Assembly (NCBI GenBank): GCA_949316235.1
Contig: OX438759.1
Span: 19,778,618 to 19,842,617, forward strand
Direction of reading: 5' to 3'
DNA: 64,000 nt
Origin: Oegoconia quadripuncta
Lineage: Eukaryota > Arthropoda > Insecta > Lepidoptera > Autostichidae
Part shown: positions 53,401 through 64,000 of the stretch, one piece after another
How the letters are laid out: each line of letters opens with the position of its first letter
How positions within the stretch are numbered: the first letter of the stretch is position 1
The notes under the pieces: generated by a model
Database searches by the model: none
The model's input: only the letters and a program-made list of their open reading frames with translations
What the model was told of the DNA's origin: nothing
Position numbers and translations under genes: made by a program

Positions 53401-56400
53401 GTAAATGAAGTACAACTCTTGTGGAATAATAAACTAATAATATTAACCCCATAAAATTCCAAATCCCAATTTATTTAAGCTACATTAAATCAATAATATG
53501 ATATAGATAGATGACTAACGTTTTGGACAATGACTATATGTAAGTGAAGTATAGAAATTATGTACAAAAAGGAACGCCATATTTAAATCGAGAATCTATT
53601 ATTTTAGGCTTTTGAAATATAAGGAACAGGATATTGATATTAAAGAAATAATTGAACAGATTACACTAACTGCAACTGGCCTAACGGGTCCTTGACAATA
53701 TAAAAAGACGACACAAAAACAAACAGGTCTGGCGACATTTACGTGTAGACGAATTTTGTATTTTATATTTATAATATATATTTTACTCGAATCTCTATAT
53801 TACACATCTAATATTATGACATTTATGAATGGCCAATAATAAGTAACACGAAAACGAAAATCTAATCTACCAAATCAACTGTAACACGGCCGAATCGAAA
53901 ACCTGCGCACGGCAATACTAATGTTTGCGGCCGCCTCTACTCGCTGCGGTTTGCGGGATAACGGAAAATTTGTGCCACACATCAACGTACATATAATTTT
54001 GATCTACCCGGTAAAACATATGACGCTGCTGTGGGAAGGCGACACGCGGTCACTCACTACTGAGGGTGCGTTTCCAGTCGCGATACACCTCTAATACCAA
54101 GGAAAATACTTCCACCCCTTTTTGCTATTGCTATGTAACATTGCACGATTTGCGCCCGTTTAAAGTTGATCGCACCCTGAGACAGTGCACCGCGAGAGAT
54201 GGTAACTGCCGCCACAACAGCAAACAACTAGAGTATTATTATGTACTATTACATAGTTGTCGGGTCATCGCGACGCTCCGGCCACGTTGAGGCCGCGTCT
54301 CTATGGCCTACCATAGACAATCACTTACATTACGGTCACGAATTTAGCGGGATTTTGTACAAAGCCTTTTTAATTACGACAATCAACATATACGAAGTAT
54401 TTCAGCGTCGGATTGTGATCGAAAGGAATTGCGCCCGCATCGCCTCGGGCTCGAGACTCTGTATTTATTTACAAAATATAGCGTGGTCGTTGACGGGGCG
54501 GCGATGCGACCGCGACCCGAACCGACGCCTACGAGCCCCGTTCAACTAAGTCGAACGGCTCCGTACCTACACTACCGCCACACTAACAAGGATCTCATAT
54601 AATTTTGAATCACGCTTTAGGCCCACTTGTAACACGGTCGATGAATCTAACACTTAGCTCTACAACATCGCGTCAAACGGACGTCGGATTAAGGTTGAAT
54701 TACTGCACCTGACCGTAATAGGAACGTATTCGGCACGTCAATATGTTAAGTCCAAACATTTAATCTCGGTAGCTCCGTTGACCAGATCCATAATGGATCT
54801 CGTCTGATTTTAATTAGATGGAATTCTGTAATTTCATGATGTGTCGACTGATAAATTCAATCCACTATTACCATAAAAAAGAATAAAACATATAGATTGG
54901 CTATGAATTCATAAAAAGGGAGTTGTGTAATACAACATCTATTGTTGTAATGTTAAAAATATTTTATAGTATAAGCATTAGCTTATTCTAAAATTATTTA
55001 TTTAAAATGGAAACCTTTAGCTAGTGTGAAAATTAAAATTCTCCCTAAAATTATTGTTTAATGTTTTTTAAACAGCATTCGGGACAAAATTACTATTGTA
55101 AAAATAGGTAGGTAATTAGCACAGATCACTATACTAATTGCGTGTGTTAGTTTTAGATGTATTTATTACCTATAAAAAAGCAGAAATAAAAATGTTTATG
55201 ACAGCTGACCTGTCTTCTGTACTGTCTTAACTGACAGCTGTCAGAATTCCACGGAAATAAAAATCAGACTAGTGCGATTTAAGTCGCCGGCCGTGCCGAC
55301 AAAATGCAGGGTAAGCTGAATTTAATGGTATGCAGATAAGGTACACGGATATTTGCGAACAACTGTACGGGTGGTACTCCTTCGCGAATCTATGCTATGC
55401 TATGGTCGGTACCAGTCACCAACAAAACGGTTATCAATAAGGAATTTTTGTATGTTGGTGCGATTACGTTTATGTGACTGCCCGGTGTGGTTTAGCGTAA
55501 TTCAACCTTCAGAATAATTTTGAATTGCCAACCGATCGACATTGATCGAGGATGTCGGCCTAATTTTACACTTACAATTTTTAAATTACCATTTCACATT
55601 TCGCCCCAAATGCCGGTCAGTGTGTGGTGTTAAAACGGCATCGTATTATAGACCGACGTTATTATATTTATCGTCAAAGTTGACGAGATGCCTATAAACG
55701 TATCGTCTAAATACACGTATTGCGCACTGGTGGCCATATTAGAGTTGAGAGCAGAGATATGGAGCTATATAGGTTGTAGCAGCCACCACTCGTGTTACGC
55801 TGAAGTCTGAAATAGCAACAGGTTATAAGTCCCTTTCCAGTTGTTAGTGCTGCTCCATAATGAAGCAGATGAGAAGCATTAAGCATATCGATAACTCAAA
55901 AGAAGTTTTGTTCACTGGTTTCGTTAATGTATTATCATGAATAGTCGATTTCTTGTAGTTTTATTATCGTTTATTTAGTTATATCGGCAATAATATTTCG
56001 CATTCCATCTCTTATCTCATCGATCAAATGCAAGTACGAACAAGAGAGCAATAGATAACAACATTATTGCTCTTTCAGACCCATCACGAGTTGTAGCGGC
56101 GATTGTATTCTTAGACGTAACCGAATTCCTAATTGCTTATATTTGACAACACTACTATGAATTATCTAACGTCACCTTTACCTCAAATAGGGTAGTCAGA
56201 AAATTTGGGTCTTGTAAACATTAAAGCTTAATGCTTGAACCAACATCCACGATTCACCTTTCGAAATATATAGAATGCACACGTCACAGGGATGACACCG
56301 TTGAAACATGTCAGATGTTTTTGGTGTAAATGCCCTCATATGATTGTTATTCCTTGCTAGACTCGGGCCATAATCTCGCAGGAATTTAGGGATCCAGTTA

Positions 56401-56408
56401 CTAACCCT
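50422..56408. other. Repeat-poor stretch without a convincing gene
   Basis: None of the SINE families found elsewhere occurs here. 50975-51005 has a short GC-rich patch (CCGGCCGGCGGCGCGTGCG). 53880-54560 is less AT-rich and contains overlapping plus frames of 74 and 102 codons (54066-54290, 54241-54549), but neither resembles a protein family that I know. 55300-55316 reads ACAAAATGCAGG|GTAAGC, an ATG directly before a consensus donor. The whole could be the long 3' region of the minus-strand gene ending at 59301, regulatory DNA or plain intergenic sequence. Confidence 0.35.
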
Positions 56409-56567
56409 CTTATTCATAAAAATTTACAAACGCTTTACAAGCCTGTTTTAGTTAAAGTAAGTTTTGTCACTTTCTTTCATTACAACATTTCCTTATGAAC
56501 GACAGAGACAAAACACACTATAACTAAAACAGGCTTATAAAGCGTTTGAATTTTTTTTATGAATAAG
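56409..56567. mobile_element. Foldback element (159 bp)
   Basis: The arms CTTATTCATAAAAATTTACA and their inverse at 56530-56567 pair over about 65 bp, including AAGCCTGTTTTAGTTA on the left and TAACTAAAACAGGCTT on the right. No frame. Confidence 0.8.
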
Positions 56568-58767
56568 ACTGTACGTCTAAAAATCCATGCTATACATATC
56601 TCCATCTCTCTCGTCTGTGTATGAAAACGTCAAATCTATCATCGAATTGCTACGCTTTAACACCATTCTTAAAACTTGAAGCCCCGATTTCATAAACTTA
56701 ATTTACCATTCGGGATACATTGCTGGTTATGTTTAAACTTGTTAGATAGAAAGTGATAGTCGTCAAACATTCACAGTAATGCATCACAAATTGACATAAT
56801 AAATTGCAATGGTTTATGAATTATAGCCAGGCTGTCGTTTCCCGGCGATTACTCTGACACAATGACAGCGAAAGCGCTAAACATCGAGTTCAGCAACACA
56901 TGGCGAAGATATTATAAGCGCACAGACAAAATAAACTGCATATAAGTTCCCTAGTGACATTGGTTTTATTGAACATTTTGTTTTTTTTTAAAGGCTTACT
57001 ATTTATAATTGAAATTGCAATACACTTGTAATTTTAGTTCGATCACACAATATATTGATGCAGTTTCTGTAGCTAAGTGTTCATAATTGTCTGTCTTTTA
57101 TGTAGAGCCTCTGATATTTGGATAAATATATCGACATTTGGCGTAAAACAAATCTTGAGATGAAATATTATAGTATCTTCGTCATGTGGCGACAACCTTA
57201 ACTCTGCTTTACATCTGTACAGAGCCTCAATAAGTCGTACGTCTCTGCAACGATACAAGTACATTTTCTCATGAGTACATTTTACACGGGGACGAGAAAA
57301 ACAGCAGGCTTATATCATGTAAAATTAGTAGATTTCTTGACCAGCTGCAGCCCGAACGGTGACATATTGTTTAAAAAAAAATGTATTTTTATAAAGATTC
57401 TAGCTCTGCAGTCGTCTGTCAGCTGTCAAATGCATTTCTAGATATATAGTACCTAGCGCTTATTGCTAACACAACAGACGAAACCGTCAAATAGTTAATT
57501 TTAGTTTCTTAAGTTCATCGATTGCTCGACATAAACGAGACTTGTCAATTATCGTGGTCGATATAATTATCGATTATCGCAAGACACTCGAGTGTCTAAA
57601 ACGCTTTTATTAGCTTCATCTAATGTCTGTAATAAAATCTAACAAGTCTCAACAGTCGTATCGTATGTAAATAAATTAATAACCACATTAAAAATCTGTC
57701 AACCGGTTATCTGCAATGTTGTCACTCCCATGACTGACTTGATGCTGGCAGAATCCTAAAAAGGAAAGCCATTACTTAAAAGAATTGAATTAAAGTAGTA
57801 TCGATTTTAAGCATTGCAAGTGTAGTAAGTCCCATAAGACAGCAATAATTTGGTACTCGATGGATGGATGATGATCTGATGACGGATCCGGGAAGTGAAA
57901 AGTGGAACACTTCAATAGCCTCAGAAGTTTCATCAGTAGAGATTGATGTTGGAGCTGGAAGGTCTTTGAAGTTTTCTAGGTATTTTATACTAAAATTTAT
58001 TTATACGAAATACTAATTTCCAGCTTGACAGCGATTATTGTACTTTTACTGCAGTTACATGATAAGCCAGCTGGTCCTATTGGCGACAGCGTTTCATAGA
58101 TGTCACAGGACTTTGTTTTTTTTTTATTTGAATAATTGTGTCATGTTACTCTCGATTTAGATGAGTACACAAGTGTATTTCGGAATGTAAAATAGGTTCG
58201 AGGAAAATGGCCGCGATCGTTGCAGAGTTAAAGGCCTTTATGGAAACGCGCGTATTTTACATTAGAGTTGGTCCGGATGACGAACATTCAGGTGTAGTAT
58301 TACACTTCAATACTACCTATAACCGTTGGTGAGATCAGATAAGACCGTGTGCGCCATTTTGTTATATCTGTCTCGCTCTTACCACTTGCGAGTATGCGCG
58401 AGATAGAGCAATATAAAATAGCGTCTTGACAATCCATCTAAATACATTGGAACAAATGATTATAGCCGTGAATGCTCGTCTTCGGTTATCCAGTTCCACA
58501 CGTTCCGATAATTATGGCGATCAAAAGCAAATGCAAAAATCATGGAAACTTTACACATTAGCCAATATTATCTGTGGCGTCTAGTGTCGACTATGCCAGC
58601 AGTTATCGTTACGTGTGGATCCGCTCTAACGGATACCGTCTGTGGAAATTCATAATTTAAGGTACGGTACACATTTGACGGAGCGCATTTTTCACTGACA
58701 ACCAATTTGTCGAGCGTTGAAACGATGGCATCAATCGACAATTCTTAAGTTCTTAAGAACTGGCCGG
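56568..58767. other. Gene-free stretch
   Basis: Imperfect inverted sequence at 56690-56820 (TTTCATAAACTTAA... against ...GGTTTATGAAT) may be another small foldback. No gene or further repeat was recognised. Confidence 0.4.
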
Positions 58768-58975
58768 TGTTAGAGGCTTCAGCATGGATAGAGGTCGCGG
58801 GTTCGAATCCCGCAAGAGCCAAAGTTTGTATTCAGGACACATGTATATGTATGTTTTTATTTATATAAAAAAAACATGTATTAGTGTAGTTTATCAACAA
58901 TCTGGTATCCATAATACAAACCTGCGCTAGCGCTCGCTCACATGGCGCTGTGTGCAAGTCCAAAGATATTAATGC
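58768..58975 (+). repeat. SINE family C copy, diverged
   Basis: B box GGGTTCGAATCCCGCAAGAG, then the body ATGTATGTTTTTATTTATAT, then GTAGTTTATCAACAATCTGG and the CATGGCGCTGTGTGCA tail. The A box half is eroded. Confidence 0.75.
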
Positions 58976-59300
58976 GCGCACTCGTTTCGCCGTGGGTAAG
59001 GAACAATCAGACATTAAAATATTTGATATAATATTATAGTTAGATATCCATGTCAAGTCTTCGTACACATCCGATATGATTTCAACGCTCAAAAAGTTGA
59101 TAAAAGAAAAACGCGCTTGAACGCTCTACGTCAAGTGTGATTCATACCTAAGACGGTACACTAGCCTGTGATCAACCGTTCTTTAAACAAAACAGTTCGC
59201 AATATCCCCATAACATGAGGCCGCGCAAGGCATTCCGGGCGCCCGCGGGTCACGGTGGTCATGTGGGTCACGGCGGGCAGTGGGGGGTTGTGTGGGGTCC

Positions 59301-61675
59301 TCAGTTGGTCTGGAAAGCGTCGGCGAGCTCGGAATGGCAGTCGAACGTCTCCGAGCTGTCCGCGTGCTCCGGGTAGAACTCCCTGTATATCTTGTCCAGT
59401 AGGGCTTGTCTGGAACGGGAAATGAACACCATGTAGAATCTTCACTTTTTGCCTAGTGGGTAGCTTCACATGAAGCTTCACTAATTTTGCGACTAACGTC
59501 GGTTATGCATGGTGGTGGTACAGTCGACCAGTCGGCCAGCATCCGTCGGACATTGCGAACGTTTCGCTATCGTCAACTATCGAGAAGCTCCCATTGCAGC
59601 TGAACGTTTCACCTACCCAGGCTTTGTCTTCTAGTTAGACGTTCTAGCTACCCTGTGCTATATTAACGAACTGAAGTGAATTGAAGGAAGGTGGAATTTA
59701 CATCAAAACCCTTGTGTGAGACGTGACTCGTGTACCAACTATAGTCATCCTATCCTGGCTGGCTGTGGACTCAAGGTGAGTGAAGCATGACCTACTCTCT
59801 GGGTTAAGTGCTGGTTTGACGTGTCTTCCATCATCCACACACACCACATTCAACTCTCCATACAGTCCACATCATTCTTCAAGCTATTAAATTAGCCCTC
59901 TAAAACCCTCACATACCTCATCAGCTTTACACATCCTCACTTTTGAGGCACAGCCTCCACTAACATAATCCACAAGCGCGCCAAAAGTGGGAATTGGTGG
60001 ATACGTCTCAGGCTACCTGACAATGTTTCTTTTTATGCACAAAGGGTTAGTTAGCACTTGACTTCAATCACACTTGATCTTAAGTGACGAAGAGGCCGAA
60101 GGTGGAGCGTACTGACCCTTTGGGGATTTGGGGAACTGGCTATCTTATCTCTAACAACCGGAACACAACAATGCTATTAAAATTGCTGTTTGGCGGTAGA
60201 TGCAGGCAGATGGTAATCAGGCGGACATTTTAAATGCCCTACCACCAACTTGTGTTTTTAAGACCCCAGACCTTGATTTTTAAGACCAAGTTGGTTTAAG
60301 ACCTGGTTTCATGGAACACAAGCTGACCGACTATTTAACGTACCCTCCGAAGCACGGAAACACACGTATTAAAATGGCACTAGTGGTCACCCCTCCAAGG
60401 AGTGACCGCTTCAGACATTGTTTAACTTCGCTAATCGAAAACGAACAGAAACACGCTTGACGGCGAGTCCCCCGCAGGTAGGTTTGGGATGTTCTCCTGC
60501 ACCAGCTGCGTCAGCACCCACTAGAAGTGACACGTGTGACATACACCACTACACGAAGGTCACAATCACGATGACCCGCGGACGGTACATAGACACTTAG
60601 CGGCGAGTCCCCCGCCGGGCGGCAGGTTGGGGATGTTCTCCTGCACCAGCTGCTTCAGCACCCGCGACAAGTGACACGTGTGACAATGACCCGCGGACGT
60701 TACATAGACACTCACTTAGCGGCGAGTCCCCCGCCGGGCGGCAGGTTGGGGATGTTCTCCTGCACCAGCTGCTTCAGCACCCGCGACAAGTGACACGTGT
60801 GACAATGACCCGCGGACGTTACATAGACACTCACTTAGCGGCGAGTCCCCCGCCGGGCGGCAGGTTGGGGATGTTCTCCTGCACCAGCTGCTTCAGCACC
60901 CGCGACAAGTGACACGTGTGACAATGACCCGCGGACGTTACATAGACACTCACTTAGCGGCGAGTCCCCCGCCGGGCGGCAGGTTGGGGATGTTCTCCTG
61001 CACCAGCTGCTTCAGCACCCGCGACAAGTGACGCGTGTGACAATGACCCGCGGACGTTACATAGACACTCACTTAGCGGCGAGTCCCCCGCCGGGCGGCA
61101 GGTTGGGGATGTTCTCCTGCACCAGCTGCTTCAGCACCCGCGACAAGTGACGCGTGTGACAATGACCCGCGGACGTTACATAGACACTCACTTAGCGGCG
61201 AGTCCCCCGCCGGGCGGCAGGTTGGGGATGTTCTCCTGCACCAGCTGCTTCAGCACCCGCGACAAGTGACGCGTGTGACAATGACCCGCGGACGTTACAT
61301 AGACACTCACTTAGCGGCGAGTCCCCCGCCGGGCGGCAGGTTGGGGATGTTCTCCTGCACCAGCTGCTTCAGCACCCGCGACAAGTGACGCGTGTGACAA
61401 TGACCCGCGGACGTTACATAGACACTCACTTAGCGGCGAGTCCCCCGCCGGGCGGCAGGTTGGGGATGTTCTCCTGCACCAGCTGCTTCAGCACCCGCGA
61501 CAAGTGACGCGTGTGACAATGACCCGCGGACGTTACATAGACACTCACTTAGCGGCGAGTCCCCCGCCGGGCGGCAGGTTGGGGATGTTCTCCTGCACCA
61601 GCTGCTTCAGCACCCACGAGAAGTGACACGCAGTGTCTTCGCGATCCTCGGTGCCGGCGCTCTTTTCGATCAGCG
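59301..61675 (-). CDS. Last two coding exons of an unidentified conserved gene (partial)
   Basis: The exon at 61675-61549 (acceptor ATTCATTTCAG, donor CTAA|GTGAGT) reads LIEKSAGTEDREDTACHFSW, then VLKQLVQENIPNLPPGGGLA. The exon at 59409-59301 (acceptor CGTTCCAG) completes the Lys codon and reads QALLDKIYREFYPEHADSSE, then TFDCHSELADAFQTN and TGA. Phases agree (two bases, then one). The text is highly protein-like, with an acidic C-terminus and no membrane segment, so a real gene is likely. I could not assign a family. Upstream exons are presumably beyond 64000 on the minus strand; none was found at 61.7-64 kb. The intron between the exons holds the 119-bp array and a SINE. Confidence 0.7.
60030..60250 (-). 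repeat. SINE family B copy, head lost
   Basis: TTTTATGCACAAAGGGTTAG to TGCCCTACCACCAACT. It lies in the last intron of the unidentified minus-strand gene. Confidence 0.75.
60458..61671 (-). repeat. 119-bp tandem array made from an exon end and its splice donor
   Basis: GCGGCGAGTCCCCCGCCGGG recurs every 119 bp, with the CGGCGAG string at 60601, 60720, 60839, 60958, 61077, 61196, 61315, 61434 and 61553. The 61553 copy is the genuine exon end; the other eight lie in the intron downstream (minus strand). A ninth, degenerate copy sits at about 60458. Each of the eight carries SRVLKQLVQENIPNLPP-type coding sequence and the donor CTAA|GTGAGT. Copies are almost identical (CACG against GCGT near one site separates two groups), which points to recent amplification or homogenisation. 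Confidence 0.95.
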
Positions 61676-61740
61676 CTGAAATGAATATTATGACACATAA
61701 GTACACCTTTCGCTATATTGCACAATGATGGATTCTAGAA

Positions 61741-62080
61741 TTTTTTTTTTTTTTTATCCACAACGGGTTAGCACTTGACCTCAATCACACCTGATGTTAA
61801 GTGAAGATGAGGCCGAAGGTGGTAGCATACTGACCCGGAAACCCCATCTTATTTGGGGGACTGGCTATCTTATCTCTGACAACCGGAACACAACAATGCT
61901 ATTAACATTGCTGTTTGGCGGCAGATTTAGATAAGATGGTGGTAGCTAGCCAGGCGGACATTTAATATGCCCTACCACCAACCAAACCGAGTACTAAATA
62001 TGTACCCCGCTGGGGATCGAACCCGCGACCTCCGAAACGTAAACCCAATGTTGTTTACATTGAGCCACGGAGGCGGTTAA
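61741..62080 (-). repeat. SINE family B, full length
   Basis: Tail TTTTTTTATCCACAACGGGT, head CCGCCTCCGTGGCTCAATGT and B box GGTTCGATCCCC on the minus strand. It lies 65 bases upstream of the acceptor of the exon at 61675, in the preceding intron. Confidence 0.85.
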
Positions 62081-63255
62081 ATTATTATGGGAATTAATTC
62101 ATTGCCGCATGTTTTACATTGTTAGATAGTCATGTAAAATTATTCAAGCGCAGAATATAAAAATACATGTTTTTATAATAATTTTATAGTAATTAAGTAG
62201 AAGTACCCTGATGTAATAAGTGTTTGTCATCATCAAGTATACTGTATACAGTACTGCTATGTAGTTTGGAATATTCTTGTAATTGTGAAATGTCGTGTTA
62301 TGAGTGATAATAGTCGAATTGTGAGCCTCATCCGTTAATAAAATACAATTCAACCGCCAAAATTCGTAAAACTGACTTCAATTTCTCTTCTCCGGAGGAA
62401 GGAACACTCGACTCGACAATAGCTCATCATCAGTATGTATGATATAATCAGATGCTGGATATATATTCCAAGGCGTGGCGCTACATCCATTACTGGCTGG
62501 TATTTCAAGGAGTCCTTTTTTCGAAATATTAATTTCACAGAAATTGTCTGTGGTCGAACATTTTAAACGGGTATACCATGTGAACAGTACATCAACATCG
62601 TTATTAGTTCAGTGATACTTGCCACTGAGGTTTGTTCCAGATTATAAATATTACTTTAATAGAAGGCAGAATATTAAAGGATGAAAAAATTCTAGATATT
62701 ACATTTTGTCAAATAGGCACGAGATATTAGACACACGTAAGGTCCGAAACAATTCAATATGACGCGGACGTTTTATTTTATAAATTAATTCCTTTAATTT
62801 CTCGCATTATTCACACTATGCTCTTGAATTTCAACTGTATTATTTTATCAAATATTTGCTAATTTCAATTTTTTTATGATGAACTGGAGACGCGTTGGAA
62901 CACAATCTCTCCTGGTGAAAAATGTCGACGTAGCCGAAAATAAGGGATGCCACCCAAAAAAAAAAATCATCATAGCTCCAAGGATTGCAAGATTCGGGAA
63001 ACACCGGGGAGCACCATCCAACGTCTAGATTAGTCGTTCACCACACCAACATCAGTTAGGAACTCCATTTTCGAAGTTGTCCTACTTAGATCAAGAGATT
63101 CGCCAATCGTCGAATCCAAATCGGATGGGCAGGGTTGGGGAAACTGCGTAACGTTTTCTCGTCCAAAATAGCCTAGTGCTTAGAGATAAGTATTTATTTA
63201 AACTTCTCAAACTCTTCAAAGTGTGTTAATAGTGACGCCTGGAACGTGGTGAACG
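62081..63255. other. Gene-free stretch, probable intron
   Basis: AT-rich. No exon with convincing splice signals was seen on the minus strand. 62880-62960 has a short frame fragment and an A run, possibly a retroelement end. Confidence 0.35.
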
Positions 63256-63655
63256 TGGATAGTGAAAGATCACTATGAGCCTCAATAGAAAGCCTAACGT
63301 CACGCAACGAGCCATGGAGAGGGCGATACTCGGCGTTTCACCACGAGATAGAATCAGGAATAAAGAAATCCGTAGAAGAACATAGCGACAGTCACACAGA
63401 CAGACAGTCAGCGACATAGTCCAGCGGATTAGTAAGTTAAAGTAGCAGTGGGATACAGCTCGAAGAACTGATAGCCGGTGGCGCATTAAGTTCTTCTTTG
63501 CAGTTCTTGATTGGAGACCACGCACCGGCAAGCGCAGCGTAGGGCACGACCCATAAGGTGCAGGCCGCTTCCAAGCGGTCGGTGTGATTTGCAGAGGAGG
63601 AGGCCTATGTTCGGCAACAGACGCCCTTTAGCTGATGTCATGATATAGAATTAAA
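63256..63655 (+). mobile_element. Decayed RTE-type LINE 3' end
   Basis: NVTQRAMERAILGVSPRDRI, then RNKEIRRRT: the conserved stretch near the end of RTE-like endonuclease/reverse transcriptase frames. After a frameshift it continues with FLDWRPRTGKRSVG and remains recognisable to about CAGACGCCCTTTAGCTGATG, then GATATAGAATTAAACTAC. The 101-codon minus frame at 63226-63531 is its shadow. Confidence 0.65.
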
Positions 63656-64000
63656 CTACTCACACGTTCTGGAATTCGGCTGAAAATTATTGACCAGACT
63701 CTACTCTTCCGGATCAACTACACGCTCACTGCGCTCTGGACCTGTCCGTGGTCTGACAAATCGGTTAAGTTATGGCTGATTTTGATTCAATTAGCTTTCC
63801 GAATGGGGGATGGACACTTCTTTCCAATGTCACAGCTTTAAAACTTTTTATTTAGTCTGGGGCCCGAAGACAGCTAAGTAACCTCGGACATTGTCTGCCA
63901 GCAAAACGCCGTACCAGTACCACCGTTTATCTTGGGTTACAGGATTTACAGTGGGATGAGTGCGGAGGCGGGTAAGACCACAAAAATGTGAGTGAGCAGC
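63656..64000. other. Window end, nothing assigned
   Basis: Mixed composition. GCGGAGGCGG|GTAAGACC at about 63962-63980 resembles a plus-strand donor, but no exon can be defended. Confidence 0.3.

Noticed and set aside
54066..54549. Two overlapping plus frames of 74 and 102 codons
   Set aside because: The composition is unremarkable and there is no family resemblance; reported only as part of the repeat-poor block.
63226..63531. 101-codon minus frame
   Set aside because: It is antisense to the RTE-type reverse transcriptase remnant on the plus strand.

Overview
The window looks like intron- and intergene-rich nuclear DNA of an insect, most likely a moth or butterfly (Lepidoptera). It is AT-rich, has spliced genes with GT-AG introns, and carries a dense load of short interspersed repeats: four tRNA-headed SINE families, Helitron-like elements with TC...CTAG ends, non-LTR retrotransposon tails, TA-flanked mariner-like elements and foldback elements. 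The lepidopteran assignment rests on my recognition of these repeat types and is an inference. No operon, CRISPR array, rRNA gene or free-standing tRNA gene was found.

Layout. 0-9 kb (+ strand): two exon-like blocks with good splice signals and matching phase (424-511 and 1044-1117), then two unplaced coding-like islands (3341-3514, 8225-8344), a 21-copy 20-bp minisatellite (1661-2080) and many repeats. 9-24 kb: mostly repeats, with a GC-rich promoter-like spot (11034-11160) and a decayed LINE with reverse transcriptase motifs (20816-22335). 24.17-25.68 kb (+): two mitochondrial genes, a UQCC2 homologue (two exons) and an intact, intronless METTL15 homologue whose ATG starts two bases after the UQCC2 stop codon. 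26.7-27.6 kb: deleted mariner-like element. 27.7-31.7 kb: a 3,972-bp hAT-like element (8-bp target duplication, matching ends) holding a broken gene with ubiquitin-specific-protease-like catalytic boxes and an 800-bp inverted repeat. 35.4-47.8 kb (- strand): a complete five-exon PRELI-domain gene (PRELID1/prel homologue, 200 codons), its introns full of nested repeats, with a cluster of TGACGTCA palindromes at its 3' end. 51-59 kb: repeat-poor sequence without a convincing gene. 59.3-61.7 kb (-): the last two coding exons of a gene I do not recognise; the 3' part of its penultimate exon, with the splice donor, is copied in a 119-bp tandem array. 61.7-64 kb: upstream intron with a SINE and a decayed RTE-type LINE end.

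Functional theme. All three host genes that I can name act in mitochondria: complex III assembly and cytochrome b synthesis (UQCC2), 12S rRNA methylation (METTL15) and intermembrane-space phosphatidic acid transfer (PRELID1). The two most unusual observations are the very tight UQCC2-METTL15 arrangement, with no ATG in 272 bases of upstream-cistron exon 2, and the hAT-like element with a decayed USP-like protease gene, part of which is duplicated as a large inverted repeat.
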